Shown here in pieces: positions 1 through 6,966 of a DNA stretch of 9,063 bases. The translations under genes and the position numbers were made by a program. This DNA is from CBDULQ01 sp965368115 (GTDB lineage Bacteria > Pseudomonadota > Gammaproteobacteria > SZUA-229). The notes below the pieces were generated by a model. That model saw only the letters and a list, made by a program, of their open reading frames with translations, had not been told where the DNA came from and searched no databases. The stretch lies in contig CBDULQ010000156.1 of assembly GCA_965368115.1 (NCBI GenBank), positions 1 to 9,063 of the forward strand, read 5' to 3'. Numbering within the stretch: the first letter of the stretch is position 1; every line of letters begins with the position of its first letter.

Positions 1-1482
1 GTCCAGCAGGGCACGCTGGCAATCGGCGGCGGAACCGCTCTGACAGGCCTGGCGTAAAGCTTTCAGTGACCGTGCAGGATCACCACTGTGGCGGAGCGCT
101 TCTGTGTTCGGTTGTAGGCCTGAACGCCGCCGATGAGTCCACCACCAGGCCAGCAGGGTGAGTAACCAGGCCAGGGCAAACAGTGCTGTGAGCAATGGCC
201 ACAATCCGTTGCCGGCGCCACGGGTCGGGGCGTTCTCGGCGGCGGGCAGTGGCTTCGAAGTCGTGGTTTCGGCCGTTTCAGGGTGGGCGGATTGCGGTGC
301 CGTCGCCGCAGGTGATGCTGTGGTAGCGCTGCCGCCGATCTGGATGTCCCGTGCCGCCAGGCGCAGGATTTCCCGTTGGCCGGTTTGCACATTCCACCAG
401 GGAATCTCGATGGCGGGCAATGTGTAGTGTCCCGGTTGAGTGGGAATCAGTGCGACACTCTGTTCCCGGATGCCGATCACGCCGCTGGATTTTTTCTCGT
501 CATGCAGCCGCGGCGGCTCCGGATATTGCTTGAGGCCGGCGCTTGCCGTGCTGTTCAGCTCGGGCAGGCGAGCCGCCGGGATGCCATCGGCCAGCAGGCT
601 GAGGCGGCGGGTGACCGGTTCGCCGACCTTGAAAACGGGCTGGCCGCCTTTGGCGTCGGGCCATTCTTCCACCAGTTGCAGTTCACGGGCGGGCAGCCAG
701 TTGCTGGCATTAAAGGGGGCCGGAATGGCTTTGACCTGCACCTGTTGAGCAGAAGAACGTACCCGTTTGACTTCACCGCGCTGGCGAAACGGATCGAAGA
801 ACTGATTGCCGCCCGTGCCGCCTTTCAGCTGCATTTCGCCGAGCAGCGATTTGATGCGCAACTCGCCGGCCTGTTGTGGAAAGACCGCATAGCTACGCTC
901 CAGCACCAGAAAGGTGGTGCCGTTGCGTTGTGAACGATACTGGCGATCGTCACCGAGTTTTTCGATGTCCGCATCGACGCCATCGACTTCAAGATCACCC
1001 ATGCCGTATTGCAGAATGTTGCTGTTGCTGAACATGCGCACGGTGACGATCAGTTGTTGATTCACGTAAACCGATTTCGGTTCGATGTCGACTTCGATGG
1101 ACTGGTCCGCAGGACGCGCGCCGTTGTTGTTGCCGGCCGGTTTGATGGTAAGGCGCAGGCTCGGACTCTGGTCCTTGCCGAAAGGCACTGCAGGAATGGT
1201 AATGATACCGGCCTGTTTCGGCATCACCGTGAGCGACCAGGTGACACTGCGTTGAAAGTCGCCGTTGATCACGCTGAAATTGCTGCTGCGACTTTGCGAC
1301 AGGATATCGAAATCCTGTTCGAGCACGCTGAAGTCCGGGGCGCCGTCGACGCTGCCTTTTGCTTCGTATAACAGCTGCAGGGATTCGTTAAGTTGAAGGG
1401 TATCGCGGTCCGCATGCACACTGATGTCGGCCGCATACAAACTGCCACTGAACAGAAATAAACAAAAAATCAGATAGCGCAT
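1..1482 (-). CDS. batD: BatD family protein, oxygen-tolerance/envelope component (3' end cut by window edge)
   Basis: The reading frame is open from the ATG at 1482 to the first base of the window, giving 494 codons with no stop; the C-terminus lies outside. The protein starts with a signal peptide (residues 1 to about 18, hydrophobic core then LYA-A). A long periplasmic part with beta-rich, Ig-like character follows, typical of BatD, including a DxxxVNQQLIVTVR-like stretch near residues 140-155. After a Pro/Ala/Thr-rich spacer (about 395-425) comes one membrane segment (about 427-449, Trp-rich end) and then a basic cytoplasmic tail. A strong ribosome site, GGGAGG, sits 4 bases before the ATG, and batB ends 15 bases upstream. 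BatD proteins accompany VWA proteins BatA and BatB in MoxR operons; their molecular role is unknown. Family assignment rests on architecture and gene position and is secure; function is inferred. Confidence 0.9.
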   Translation of the reverse strand, partial: MRYLIFCLFLFSGSLYAADISVHADRDTLQLNESLQLLYEAKGSVDGAPDFSVLEQDFDILSQSRSSNFSVINGDFQRSVTWSLTVMPKQAGIITIPAVPFGKDQSPSLRLTIKPAGNNNGARPADQSIEVDIEPKSVYVNQQLIVTVRMFSNSNILQYGMGDLEVDGVDADIEKLGDDRQYRSQRNGTTFLVLERSYAVFPQQAGELRIKSLLGEMQLKGGTGGNQFFDPFRQRGEVKRVRSSAQQVQVKAIPAPFNASNWLPARELQLVEEWPDAKGGQPVFKVGEPVTRRLSLLADGIPAARLPELNSTASAGLKQYPEPPRLHDEKKSSGVIGIREQSVALIPTQPGHYTLPAIEIPWWNVQTGQREILRLAARDIQIGGSATTASPAATAPQSAHPETAETTTSKPLPAAENAPTRGAGNGLWPLLTALFALAWLLTLLAWWWTHRRRSGLQPNTEALRHSGDPARSLKALRQACQSGSAADCQRALLD

Positions 1483-1486
1483 AACG

Positions 1487-1492
1487 CCTCCC
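1487..1492 (-). promoter_or_regulatory. Ribosome binding site of batD (GGGAGG)
   Basis: GGGAGG lies 4 bases before the ATG at 1482, in the 15-base gap after the batB stop. It is the clearest Shine-Dalgarno sequence in the operon and fixes the batD start, which is followed directly by a signal peptide. Unlike the preceding genes, batD does not overlap its neighbour, so it probably initiates independently. Confidence 0.75.
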
Positions 1493-1497
1493 GTGGA

Positions 1498-3360
1498 TTA
1501 CCATGCTTCATTTTCATGGTCCTGTTGCGCACGACGTTTGTATTGATATTCGAACTTGCGACGCAACAGACCGGATGGGTCATCGGGAATCTTGCGTAGC
1601 CATTGTTCCACTTTCTGCTGGGACACCGACTGTTGCTGCTCGCTATCGATGCCGCGGTTCTGTTGGTCTGTATCCTGATCATCGGCGCCCGATTCAGGCT
1701 GTTGCGCGGCGGCCTGTTGTTCTGCATCGCCCTGCTGGTCATCCTGCTGCTGTTGGTTTTGTTGCGCCGACTGATTCTGGCTTTGTTGATCGGCATCGGC
1801 CGGTGATGGTTGCTGATCCTGTTGTTCGCCCTGCTGTTGTGACGACGACTGTGGATTCTGAGCCTGCTCATTCGACTGTGGGTTCTGTTGATTGTTTTGC
1901 TGCGCGTTCTGTTGTTCGGAATTTGTGGAAGAGCCGGACGATTGTTGCTGCTGATCTTGCGGTTGATTCTGCTGCGATTGTTGTTGTTCCTGCTGTTGCT
2001 GCAGCCATTGTTCGATCTGTTGTTTGTTGAAGCGCGCGTCTTCATTATTCGGGTCTTTGTCGAGTGCCCTGTCGTAAGCCTGCAGCGCCTGTTCATATTG
2101 ACCCATTTTCGCCAGTGCATTGCCGCGGTTGTAATCCGCATCCACCGAGTCCATGCCCTTGAGTGCATCGATCGATTGCTGGTAGTCGCCGGCGCGATAG
2201 TGTGCCGCGGATTTCCATTGCGGATCGTCGAACAGTTCGGCGGCCTGTTCCGGTTGTTGCTGTTGCAGTTTCTGCGCGGCGCGTTGATTGTCGTTCTGCC
2301 ACAGGGCATTCCAGTCGAAGGCCTGTGCGCGTGGTGCGTAGGGCATGCAGATGAATGCCAGCAACACCAGGTAACCACGTCGAAACGCCAGTGCCGCCAG
2401 CGGGATGACCAGCAACAGTAGCCAGGGTCCCTGTTCGCGCCAGACATCGGATTTGAGTTCGGTCTGTTTCAGTGTGTCGTCCAGATCGTGGCCATCGACT
2501 CGTGCCGCAATGCCGCGGATATCCTGATCGTCGATGGTCATGGCGCGGTACACACCGCCACCGTTCAACGCGGCCTGACGCAATTGTTGGGGATTCTGTT
2601 TCGCAATGACGATGGCGCCGGAGCTGTCCTTGATGAAACCGCCGTTTGCCGCGGGTACGGGCGCGCCGTCGCGGCTACCGATACCGAGAATCGATACCGG
2701 GTAGCCGGCCCGGGCCGAATCGGTCAATGCGGCCAGGTATCGTTGGTCCACAGCATCGGTGATGAGCAGCACATTGCCGTCACGAATGCCCGCATGGGTA
2801 AACAGTTCGCGCGCCAGCGCCAGAGCGCGGTCCGGACGACTCCCCTGGGCCGGCATCATGCGGGTATCCAGGGTCGGTACCAGGCTGGCTATAGTGGCGG
2901 CATCGTCGGTGAGCGGTGTCACTGTAAACGCATCCGCGGCATAGACAATGAGACCGGTCTGGCCTTCGCGGCGCAGTTTCAGCAGGTCGGCAATCTTGAA
3001 GCGAGCGCGGGCCAGCCGGCTGGGTTTGATATCGGCGGCATCCATGGAGCGTGACAGGTCCAGTGCAATAATCAGGGCCGACTGTTTTTTGTAGACCGGT
3101 TGCGGCAGTTTCTGCCAGCTCGGACCGGCCAGTGCGATAATGGTGAGCACACCGCACAGGGCGAACACCAGCAGCGGCCAGCGTTGCTGGCCACCGGCAT
3201 CGCCGATCAATAGATGGGGTAATAATTGTGTATCGATTACCGCCTGCCAGCTACGACTGAATAACCGTTGCCGCCACATCCAGAACAGCAGCAACAGCAA
3301 CGGCAGCAGGGCCAGTAGCCAGCCGGGACGAATAAAATGAAAGCTGCTCAATGCGTTCAT
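1498..3360 (-). CDS. batB: BatB/BatC-type fusion: membrane VWA domain plus TPR and Gln-rich tail
   Basis: This 620-residue inner-membrane protein carries a von Willebrand A domain fused to a TPR region. Two N-terminal membrane segments (about 10-28 and 62-79) flank a basic loop. The VWA domain follows with an intact MIDAS metal site: D101-L-S103-R-S105, Thr151 and Asp202 in ITDAVD. A third membrane segment (313-326), an RR pair, and a fourth hydrophobic stretch ending in AQA (329-347) lead to one or two TPR units (about 380-450). A 129-residue Gln-rich linker comes next, then a C-terminal block containing EQWLRKIPDDPSGLLRRKF, a motif I recall as conserved in this family. The positive-inside rule puts both the VWA domain and the TPR region in the periplasm. 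The ATG at 3360 overlaps the batA stop (ATGA) and has GGGGTGG upstream; a GTG at 3369 would add three residues. In Bacteroides-type operons BatB and BatC are separate proteins. Role: probable scaffold working with BatA, BatD and the MoxR ATPase. Confidence 0.93.
   Translation of the reverse strand: MNALSSFHFIRPGWLLALLPLLLLLFWMWRQRLFSRSWQAVIDTQLLPHLLIGDAGGQQRWPLLVFALCGVLTIIALAGPSWQKLPQPVYKKQSALIIALDLSRSMDAADIKPSRLARARFKIADLLKLRREGQTGLIVYAADAFTVTPLTDDAATIASLVPTLDTRMMPAQGSRPDRALALARELFTHAGIRDGNVLLITDAVDQRYLAALTDSARAGYPVSILGIGSRDGAPVPAANGGFIKDSSGAIVIAKQNPQQLRQAALNGGGVYRAMTIDDQDIRGIAARVDGHDLDDTLKQTELKSDVWREQGPWLLLLVIPLAALAFRRGYLVLLAFICMPYAPRAQAFDWNALWQNDNQRAAQKLQQQQPEQAAELFDDPQWKSAAHYRAGDYQQSIDALKGMDSVDADYNRGNALAKMGQYEQALQAYDRALDKDPNNEDARFNKQQIEQWLQQQQEQQQSQQNQPQDQQQQSSGSSTNSEQQNAQQNNQQNPQSNEQAQNPQSSSQQQGEQQDQQPSPADADQQSQNQSAQQNQQQQDDQQGDAEQQAAAQQPESGADDQDTDQQNRGIDSEQQQSVSQQKVEQWLRKIPDDPSGLLRRKFEYQYKRRAQQDHENEAW
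1615..2001 (-). repeat. Low-complexity CAG/CAA-rich tract encoding the Gln-rich linker of BatB/C
   Basis: Residues 454-582 of the BatB/C fusion contain 56 glutamines in 129 positions (about 43 percent by hand count), with Asn, Ser, Asp and Glu making up most of the rest. CAG and CAA codons alternate irregularly, so there is no perfect tandem unit and no sign of a phase-variable simple repeat. The opposite strand reads as Leu-rich frames, which are shadows. The tract is likely a disordered, hydrophilic periplasmic spacer between the TPR region and the conserved C-terminal block. Confidence 0.85.
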
Positions 3361-4346
3361 CGTGACCACCCCGCCAGGCGCAGCACGGTGATCAGCATGG
3401 CGAGCAACAATGCGATCGATAACGGCCAGTAGAACAGCGCGGTGACAGGCCGAAAACTTTGCGTGTCCTGTTCCACCGGTTCCAGTTCATCGAGTAGCTG
3501 ATAAATCTTGCGCAGTTCTTCCGTGTCGCGGGCACGGAAATAACGACCGCCGGTGGTTTCGGCGATGGCGGTCAGGGTTTTTTCATCCAGGTCGGTGGAC
3601 GGGTTGATGCGTTGTGCACCGAAGATGGAATAGCGCACCATTTCATCGGCGCCGATGCCGATGGTGTAAATTTTCAGGCCCTGTTCTGCGGCGACCTGCG
3701 CCGCCTGCAAGGGCTCTACTTCACCGGCGGTATTGGCGCCGTCGGTCATCAAAATTAATACGCGACTGGCCTGGTCCTGATCTTTCAGGCGTTTGACGGC
3801 CAGACCGATGGCATCGCCGATAGCGGTTTCCTTGCCGGCCAGGCCGATGGCGGCTTCCTGCAATAACAGATTTACCGTGTGCAGATCGAAAGTCAGCGGC
3901 GTTTGCATATAAGCCTGAGAACCGAACAGGATAAGACCGATCCGGTCGCCCTTGCGTTGCGCAATGAACTGTTCGGCGACATATTTCGCCGCACTGAGTC
4001 GGTTCACCTTATGCCCCTGAATGTTGAAATCGTCCATCTGCATGCTGCCGGACAGATCCACCGCCAGCATCAGGTCGCGACCACTGACCGGAATGTCGAT
4101 ACGTTCGCCTTCCCATTGCGGTCGGCTGGCCGCGACCACCAGAGCGATCCAGGCCAGTGCGGCGAGTAGTAACAGGCCGCGTCGCGCATTGAAGGCATGA
4201 CCCTGTTCGACGCTGTCGGCAAAATCGTCCAGCATGGGTACGCGCAGAGCCGCATCGCGTAAACGGCCGGCGGGTTTCAATGTGTAACGCAGCAATAACG
4301 GCAGGGGAAGCAGGGCCAGTGCCCAGGGCCATTCCAGATGCATCAT
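3357..4346 (-). CDS. batA: BatA-type membrane VWA domain protein
   Basis: The 329-residue protein has the standard BatA layout and length. Two N-terminal membrane segments (about 5-20 and 57-74) are separated by an Arg/Lys-rich loop, followed by a VWA domain (about 90-285) and a final membrane segment (about 303-322) with a short basic tail. The MIDAS metal site is complete: D97-L-S99-G-S101, Thr174 in KETAIGDA, and Asp202 in MTDGANT. Positive-inside reasoning places the VWA domain in the periplasm. The chosen ATG at 4346 overlaps the DUF4381 stop (ATGA) and has GAGGA 7 bases upstream; the next ATG, at 4343, is the alternative. A longer open frame upstream is only the read-through of the DUF4381 region. 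The gene is coupled to batB by another ATGA overlap. It probably pairs with BatB as a metal-dependent protein-interaction module; the partner protein is unknown. Confidence 0.94.
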   Translation of the reverse strand: MMHLEWPWALALLPLPLLLRYTLKPAGRLRDAALRVPMLDDFADSVEQGHAFNARRGLLLLAALAWIALVVAASRPQWEGERIDIPVSGRDLMLAVDLSGSMQMDDFNIQGHKVNRLSAAKYVAEQFIAQRKGDRIGLILFGSQAYMQTPLTFDLHTVNLLLQEAAIGLAGKETAIGDAIGLAVKRLKDQDQASRVLILMTDGANTAGEVEPLQAAQVAAEQGLKIYTIGIGADEMVRYSIFGAQRINPSTDLDEKTLTAIAETTGGRYFRARDTEELRKIYQLLDELEPVEQDTQSFRPVTALFYWPLSIALLLAMLITVLRLAGWSR

Positions 4347-4840
4347 GATTCGGTCCTCGCAGGCAGTTGATCGATCCAGCTTCGAGTTGCCTGGATCAGC
4401 CGTTGCGTATCGACATCGGCCTGACGCTGGTAGGGTGCATACAACAGTAACTGCGCCAGTTCGGTGTCGAAGTGTTGTTGCGGGACCAGTTGGTTGAGTT
4501 GTTCGAGCCAGGCGTCGCCGGTGCTGGCGGCGGCCTGTTCGCGGGGCAGGTAACTGATGGCGACACGGCGCAACAACATTGAAATGCTTTGCACCAGTTG
4601 AAGTGCATCCGCCTGTTGGCGATGGGTGTCGATGATGCGATCCAGTTCGCGGCGTGCCAGTTGCGGCAGCGAGCGGCAACGCTGTCGTTTGCGCCACCAG
4701 GGTCGAATCACCAGCATGAACAGCAACACCAGCAACAGGCCGCCGAATAACAGCCACCAGCCCGGCGCCGGCGGCCACCAGGATACCGCGTCCGGTAGAT
4801 GAATATCACGCAATTGCAGGTTGTCGGCTGCCGGGTTCAT
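4343..4840 (-). CDS. DUF4381 family small membrane protein
   Basis: This 165-residue protein carries the family's hallmark N-terminal stretch LRDIHLP...VSWWPPAPGWW (residues 10-29), which runs into a single membrane segment (about 27-45). A strongly basic cluster (RPWWRKRQRCR) follows, so the C-terminal part is probably cytoplasmic. That part is helical in character, with Leu/Gln-rich stretches and a conserved-looking SYLPREQ and WLEQLNQL pattern (96-117). DUF4381 proteins occur almost only between the DUF58 and BatA genes of proteobacterial MoxR operons, as here. The start ATG shares one base with the DUF58 stop (TGATG), and the end overlaps batA by four bases. No biochemical role is known; a membrane adaptor between the cytoplasmic DUF58/MoxR pair and the VWA proteins is a reasonable inference. 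Confidence 0.92.
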   Translation of the reverse strand: MNPAADNLQLRDIHLPDAVSWWPPAPGWWLLFGGLLLVLLFMLVIRPWWRKRQRCRSLPQLARRELDRIIDTHRQQADALQLVQSISMLLRRVAISYLPREQAAASTGDAWLEQLNQLVPQQHFDTELAQLLLYAPYQRQADVDTQRLIQATRSWIDQLPARTES

Positions 4841-5778
4841 CAGCCGCTTACCCGTCCCAGTTCACTTTGCAGTTTGTACAACATGTCATCTTCGGTGCTG
4901 ATGTCGATGAAATACACGCCCAGTTTCTGGCACTGCTGCTGCAGTGTCTGGCGATGTTGTGCGAAGCGCTGTTGATAACGCTGTCGATGTTGTTTGTCGC
5001 GGCTGTTGATGTCGAGTTCCCGTTTGCCGTCACTGACGCGATACAGGCCTGCCGGTGGCAGTTCCCGTTCCAGCGGATCGTTGATGAACAGCATCACCAC
5101 GTCGTTATGGCGTTTCAGTTGCGCCAGGTGAGACTGCATGTCGTCGTGCATGTCGCGGAAATCGCTGAGCAGAAAAATCAGGCTGCCGGGGCGCGCTACT
5201 CGACGCAGACGTAACAGTGCACGCATGCCACTGCCCGGGTCTGCCTGTTGTTGCACGCCCTGTGTCCAGGCCGGATGTTCGGCCAGCTGTTGCAGAAAAT
5301 GCAGTGTGGCGGACTGGCCCCGTTGTGGACGCAGTTCGTGATGCACCTGGTCGGAAAAAATCAGCCCGCCCAGTCGATCACTCTGTTGGGCCGTGGCCCA
5401 GGCCAGTAATCCGGCGATGCGGGCGGCGAGTACGGATTTGAAATAATTACGCGTACCGAAAAACATGTTGCGGCGAAAATCCACCCACAGCAGCACCGGG
5501 CGTTCGCGCTCTTCGCGAAACAGTTTGGTATGGGTGCGACCGGTGCGTGCAGTGACGCGCCAGTCGATGCTGCGAATGTCGTCGCCGGGCTGGTAAGGAC
5601 GTGCCTCGTCGAATTCCATACCGCGACCGCGGAAGGCGGACACATACTGGCCGCTCATGCGTGCACGAATACGACTCGACTTCAGTGACAGGGTGCGGGC
5701 GTGACGATGCAGGTCGATCAGCGTCGTGACATCGACCCGGGTGACGTCATCGGCCGCGGGAAACTTGACTGCGCTCAT
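4840..5778 (-). CDS. DUF58 family protein, VWA-like partner of MoxR ATPase
   Basis: The 312-residue protein has no signal peptide or membrane segment, so it is probably cytoplasmic. The DUF58 core is clear: GRGMEFDEARPYQPGDDIRSIDWR (split here: GRGMEFDEAR at 51-60, then PYQPGDD-IRSIDW to 73), followed by TART and KLFREERERP. The following beta strand reads LLWVDFRRNMFFG (97-108), where a VWA metal site would have DxSxS; here it is D100-F-R102-R-N104, so both serines are replaced. A second acidic motif, LLSDFRD (203-209), is kept. Length fits the family. It overlaps both neighbours by one base (TGATG), with only a weak ribosome site, which points to coupling to moxR translation. DUF58 proteins are steady operon partners of MoxR ATPases and may act as their adaptor; this role is inferred from the family. 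Confidence 0.94.
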   Translation of the reverse strand: MSAVKFPAADDVTRVDVTTLIDLHRHARTLSLKSSRIRARMSGQYVSAFRGRGMEFDEARPYQPGDDIRSIDWRVTARTGRTHTKLFREERERPVLLWVDFRRNMFFGTRNYFKSVLAARIAGLLAWATAQQSDRLGGLIFSDQVHHELRPQRGQSATLHFLQQLAEHPAWTQGVQQQADPGSGMRALLRLRRVARPGSLIFLLSDFRDMHDDMQSHLAQLKRHNDVVMLFINDPLERELPPAGLYRVSDGKRELDINSRDKQHRQRYQQRFAQHRQTLQQQCQKLGVYFIDISTEDDMLYKLQSELGRVSG

Positions 5779-6746
5779 CAGGGTACGGCGATGCGACTAA
5801 TTAGTTCGTTGATGAAGCGATCCTTGCTGATGCCTTCGGCTTCCGCCTCGAAGCTGAGGATGATGCGATGGCGCAGCACGTCATGGGCCATGCTCTGGAT
5901 GTCTTCCGGGGCAACATAATCGTGTCCACGTAGCCAGGCGTGTGCGCGTGCACAGCGGTCCAGGGCGATACTGGCGCGCGGACTGGCGCCGTACTGAATC
6001 CAGTTCGCCAGGTCGTCCCCGTAGGCGCCGGGGTTGCGCGTGGCCAGTACCAGTTGCAGCAGATAATCTTCCAGCGGTTCGGCCAGGTGCAGCTCAAGAA
6101 TTTCGCGACGCGCATCGAACACGGTCTGCTGGGCCATTTCGTGATCCGGCCGCGGCGGTTCGCGCAAACCTTCGCGGGCTTCACCCCGGGTGAGCTGCAG
6201 GATCTGTTTTTCCGCCTGCGCATCCGGGTAGTCGATGAAGACATGCAGCAGGAAACGATCCAGTTGTGCTTCCGGTAAGGGATAGGTGCCTTCCTGCTCG
6301 ATCGGGTTTTGTGTTGCCATCACCAGGAACAGGGGCGGCAGCGGATAGGTTTGCGAGCCGACACTGATCTGCCGTTCCGCCATGGCTTCCAGCAGGGCCG
6401 ATTGAACCTTGGCCGGTGCGCGGTTGATTTCGTCGGCGAGGATCAGGTTATGGAACAGCGGTCCGCGTTGAAACACGAAGGAGCCGTCCTGGGGGCGGTA
6501 AATTTCGGTGCCGGTGAGATCGGCGGGCAACAGGTCCGGAGTGAACTGAACGCGTTGAAAATCGCCTTCGATGGCTTCGCTGAGCACCTTGATGGCGCGC
6601 GTCTTGGCAAGACCGGGCGCACCTTCCACCAGCAGGTGGCCGTCGGCGAGCAGTGCGATTAGCAGGCGATCGACCAGGACCTGCTGGCCGATGATCTGCT
6701 GCGATACATAGTCTCTCAGTTGCTGGATGGCATGTTGACTGGTCAA
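5778..6746 (-). CDS. MoxR family AAA+ ATPase
   Basis: This is a MoxR-type AAA+ ATPase of 322 residues, counted from a TTG start at 6746. No in-frame ATG exists near the expected N-terminus. The TTG is preceded by GAAGAGG at a 7-base spacing and gives the usual family length, whereas the open frame upstream (GTG at 6917) adds a non-family-like extension. Motifs in order: Walker A GAPGLAKT (42-49), QFTPDLLPADLTGT (67-80), Walker B LILADEIN (101-108), sensor 1 ATQNP (144-148), LPEAQLDRF (157-165), and sensor 2 GASPRAS (253-259). All catalytic positions look intact. These ATPases are cytoplasmic and use ATP hydrolysis to remodel or activate partner complexes, typically with VWA proteins. As the first gene of the operon it is probably transcribed from the promoter at 6775-6803. 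Family identity is certain; the client is unknown. Confidence 0.95.
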   Translation of the reverse strand: MTSQHAIQQLRDYVSQQIIGQQVLVDRLLIALLADGHLLVEGAPGLAKTRAIKVLSEAIEGDFQRVQFTPDLLPADLTGTEIYRPQDGSFVFQRGPLFHNLILADEINRAPAKVQSALLEAMAERQISVGSQTYPLPPLFLVMATQNPIEQEGTYPLPEAQLDRFLLHVFIDYPDAQAEKQILQLTRGEAREGLREPPRPDHEMAQQTVFDARREILELHLAEPLEDYLLQLVLATRNPGAYGDDLANWIQYGASPRASIALDRCARAHAWLRGHDYVAPEDIQSMAHDVLRHRIILSFEAEAEGISKDRFINELISRIAVP

Positions 6747-6753
6747 ACTCTTA

Positions 6754-6760
6754 CCTCTTC
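6754..6760 (-). promoter_or_regulatory. Ribosome binding site deciding the TTG start of the MoxR ATPase
   Basis: GAAGAGG is followed by 7 bases and then TTG at 6746. Because no ATG is available in this frame, this site is the main reason for choosing the TTG start. It sits about 8 bases into the transcript predicted from the promoter upstream. Confidence 0.6.
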
Positions 6761-6774
6761 GTTTTTGGGACTCT

Positions 6775-6803
6775 ATTCTAGGGCGCTGGAATCGGCAGGC
6801 CAA
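6775..6803 (-). promoter_or_regulatory. Predicted sigma70-type promoter of the moxR-bat operon
   Basis: Reading the minus strand, TTGGCC (6803-6798) is separated by exactly 17 bases from TAGAAT (6780-6775). These match the TTGACA and TATAAT consensus at four and five of six positions. Transcription would begin near 6768, leaving a leader of about 22 bases that contains the GAAGAGG ribosome site before the TTG start. Spacing and position fit well, but short consensus matches occur by chance and there is no experimental support. Confidence 0.5.
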
Positions 6804-6966
6804 GGGCTCGAGCAGCACGGGTGTTAGCAAAGACCACGATCGGCTGGTGAAGTTTTGTGCAAACACGCTTTTTGTACTGTGATCCGCTGACTTGTGCCCG
6901 TGTCGGCCCTGTGGCACTCTGAAGCTGAGGCCGCGGTTGCCGGTTGAAAAATCCGATATTATTCAA
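6778..6966 (-). pseudogene. Possible decayed 3' fragment of an ABC-type substrate-binding protein gene
   Basis: A minus-strand frame of 62 codons fills much of the intergenic region. Its last residues, FANTRAARALGLPIPAP, resemble the motif N-x-K-T-A-K-A-L-G-L-x-I-P found near the C-terminus of TrpX-like ABC substrate-binding proteins. The usual continuation (a PxxLLxRADEVIE-type ending) is missing, because a stop follows directly. The rest of the frame shows nothing recognisable and there is no good ribosome site. The fragment also overlaps the predicted moxR promoter. It may be a remnant left by a deletion, or chance similarity; I consider both open. Confidence 0.22.
6957..6962 (+). promoter_or_regulatory. 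Candidate -10 element (TATTAT) for the plus-strand phosphatase unit
   Basis: TATTAT matches the TATAAT consensus at five of six positions and lies in the AT-rich stretch just before the gene. No convincing -35 element is found at the right spacing: TTGCCG at 6937 leaves only 14 bases. If used, transcription would begin near 6969, after the possible TTG start at 6944, which favours the ATG at 7016 as the true start. Confidence 0.2.

Noticed and set aside
376..933. Plus-strand open frame of 185 codons, with others at 158-427 and 1009-1371
   Set aside because: They lie antisense to batD, which has a signal peptide, family architecture and a strong ribosome site; these are shadows of its codon bias.
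1888..2421. Leu-rich plus-strand frame that looks like a membrane protein
   Set aside because: It is the complement of the CAG/CAA Gln tract and TPR region of batB; reversed Gln codons give Leu codons, so the hydrophobicity is an artefact.
1470..2447. Minus-strand frame of 325 codons rich in Asn, Arg and Ser
   Set aside because: It is an out-of-frame reading of the batB Gln-rich region; the batB frame has intact VWA and TPR features.
4347..4778. N-terminal extension of batA by up to 144 residues
   Set aside because: The extra segment is an out-of-frame reading of DUF4381, has no domain character, and the start at 4346 has a good ribosome site and gives the normal BatA length.
1498..6746. 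MoxR plus VWA genes as a possible anti-phage system
   Set aside because: Some defence systems use MoxR/VWA parts, but this gene order with DUF58, DUF4381 and BatD is the common chromosomal Bat operon, with no nuclease, effector or mobile-element context.
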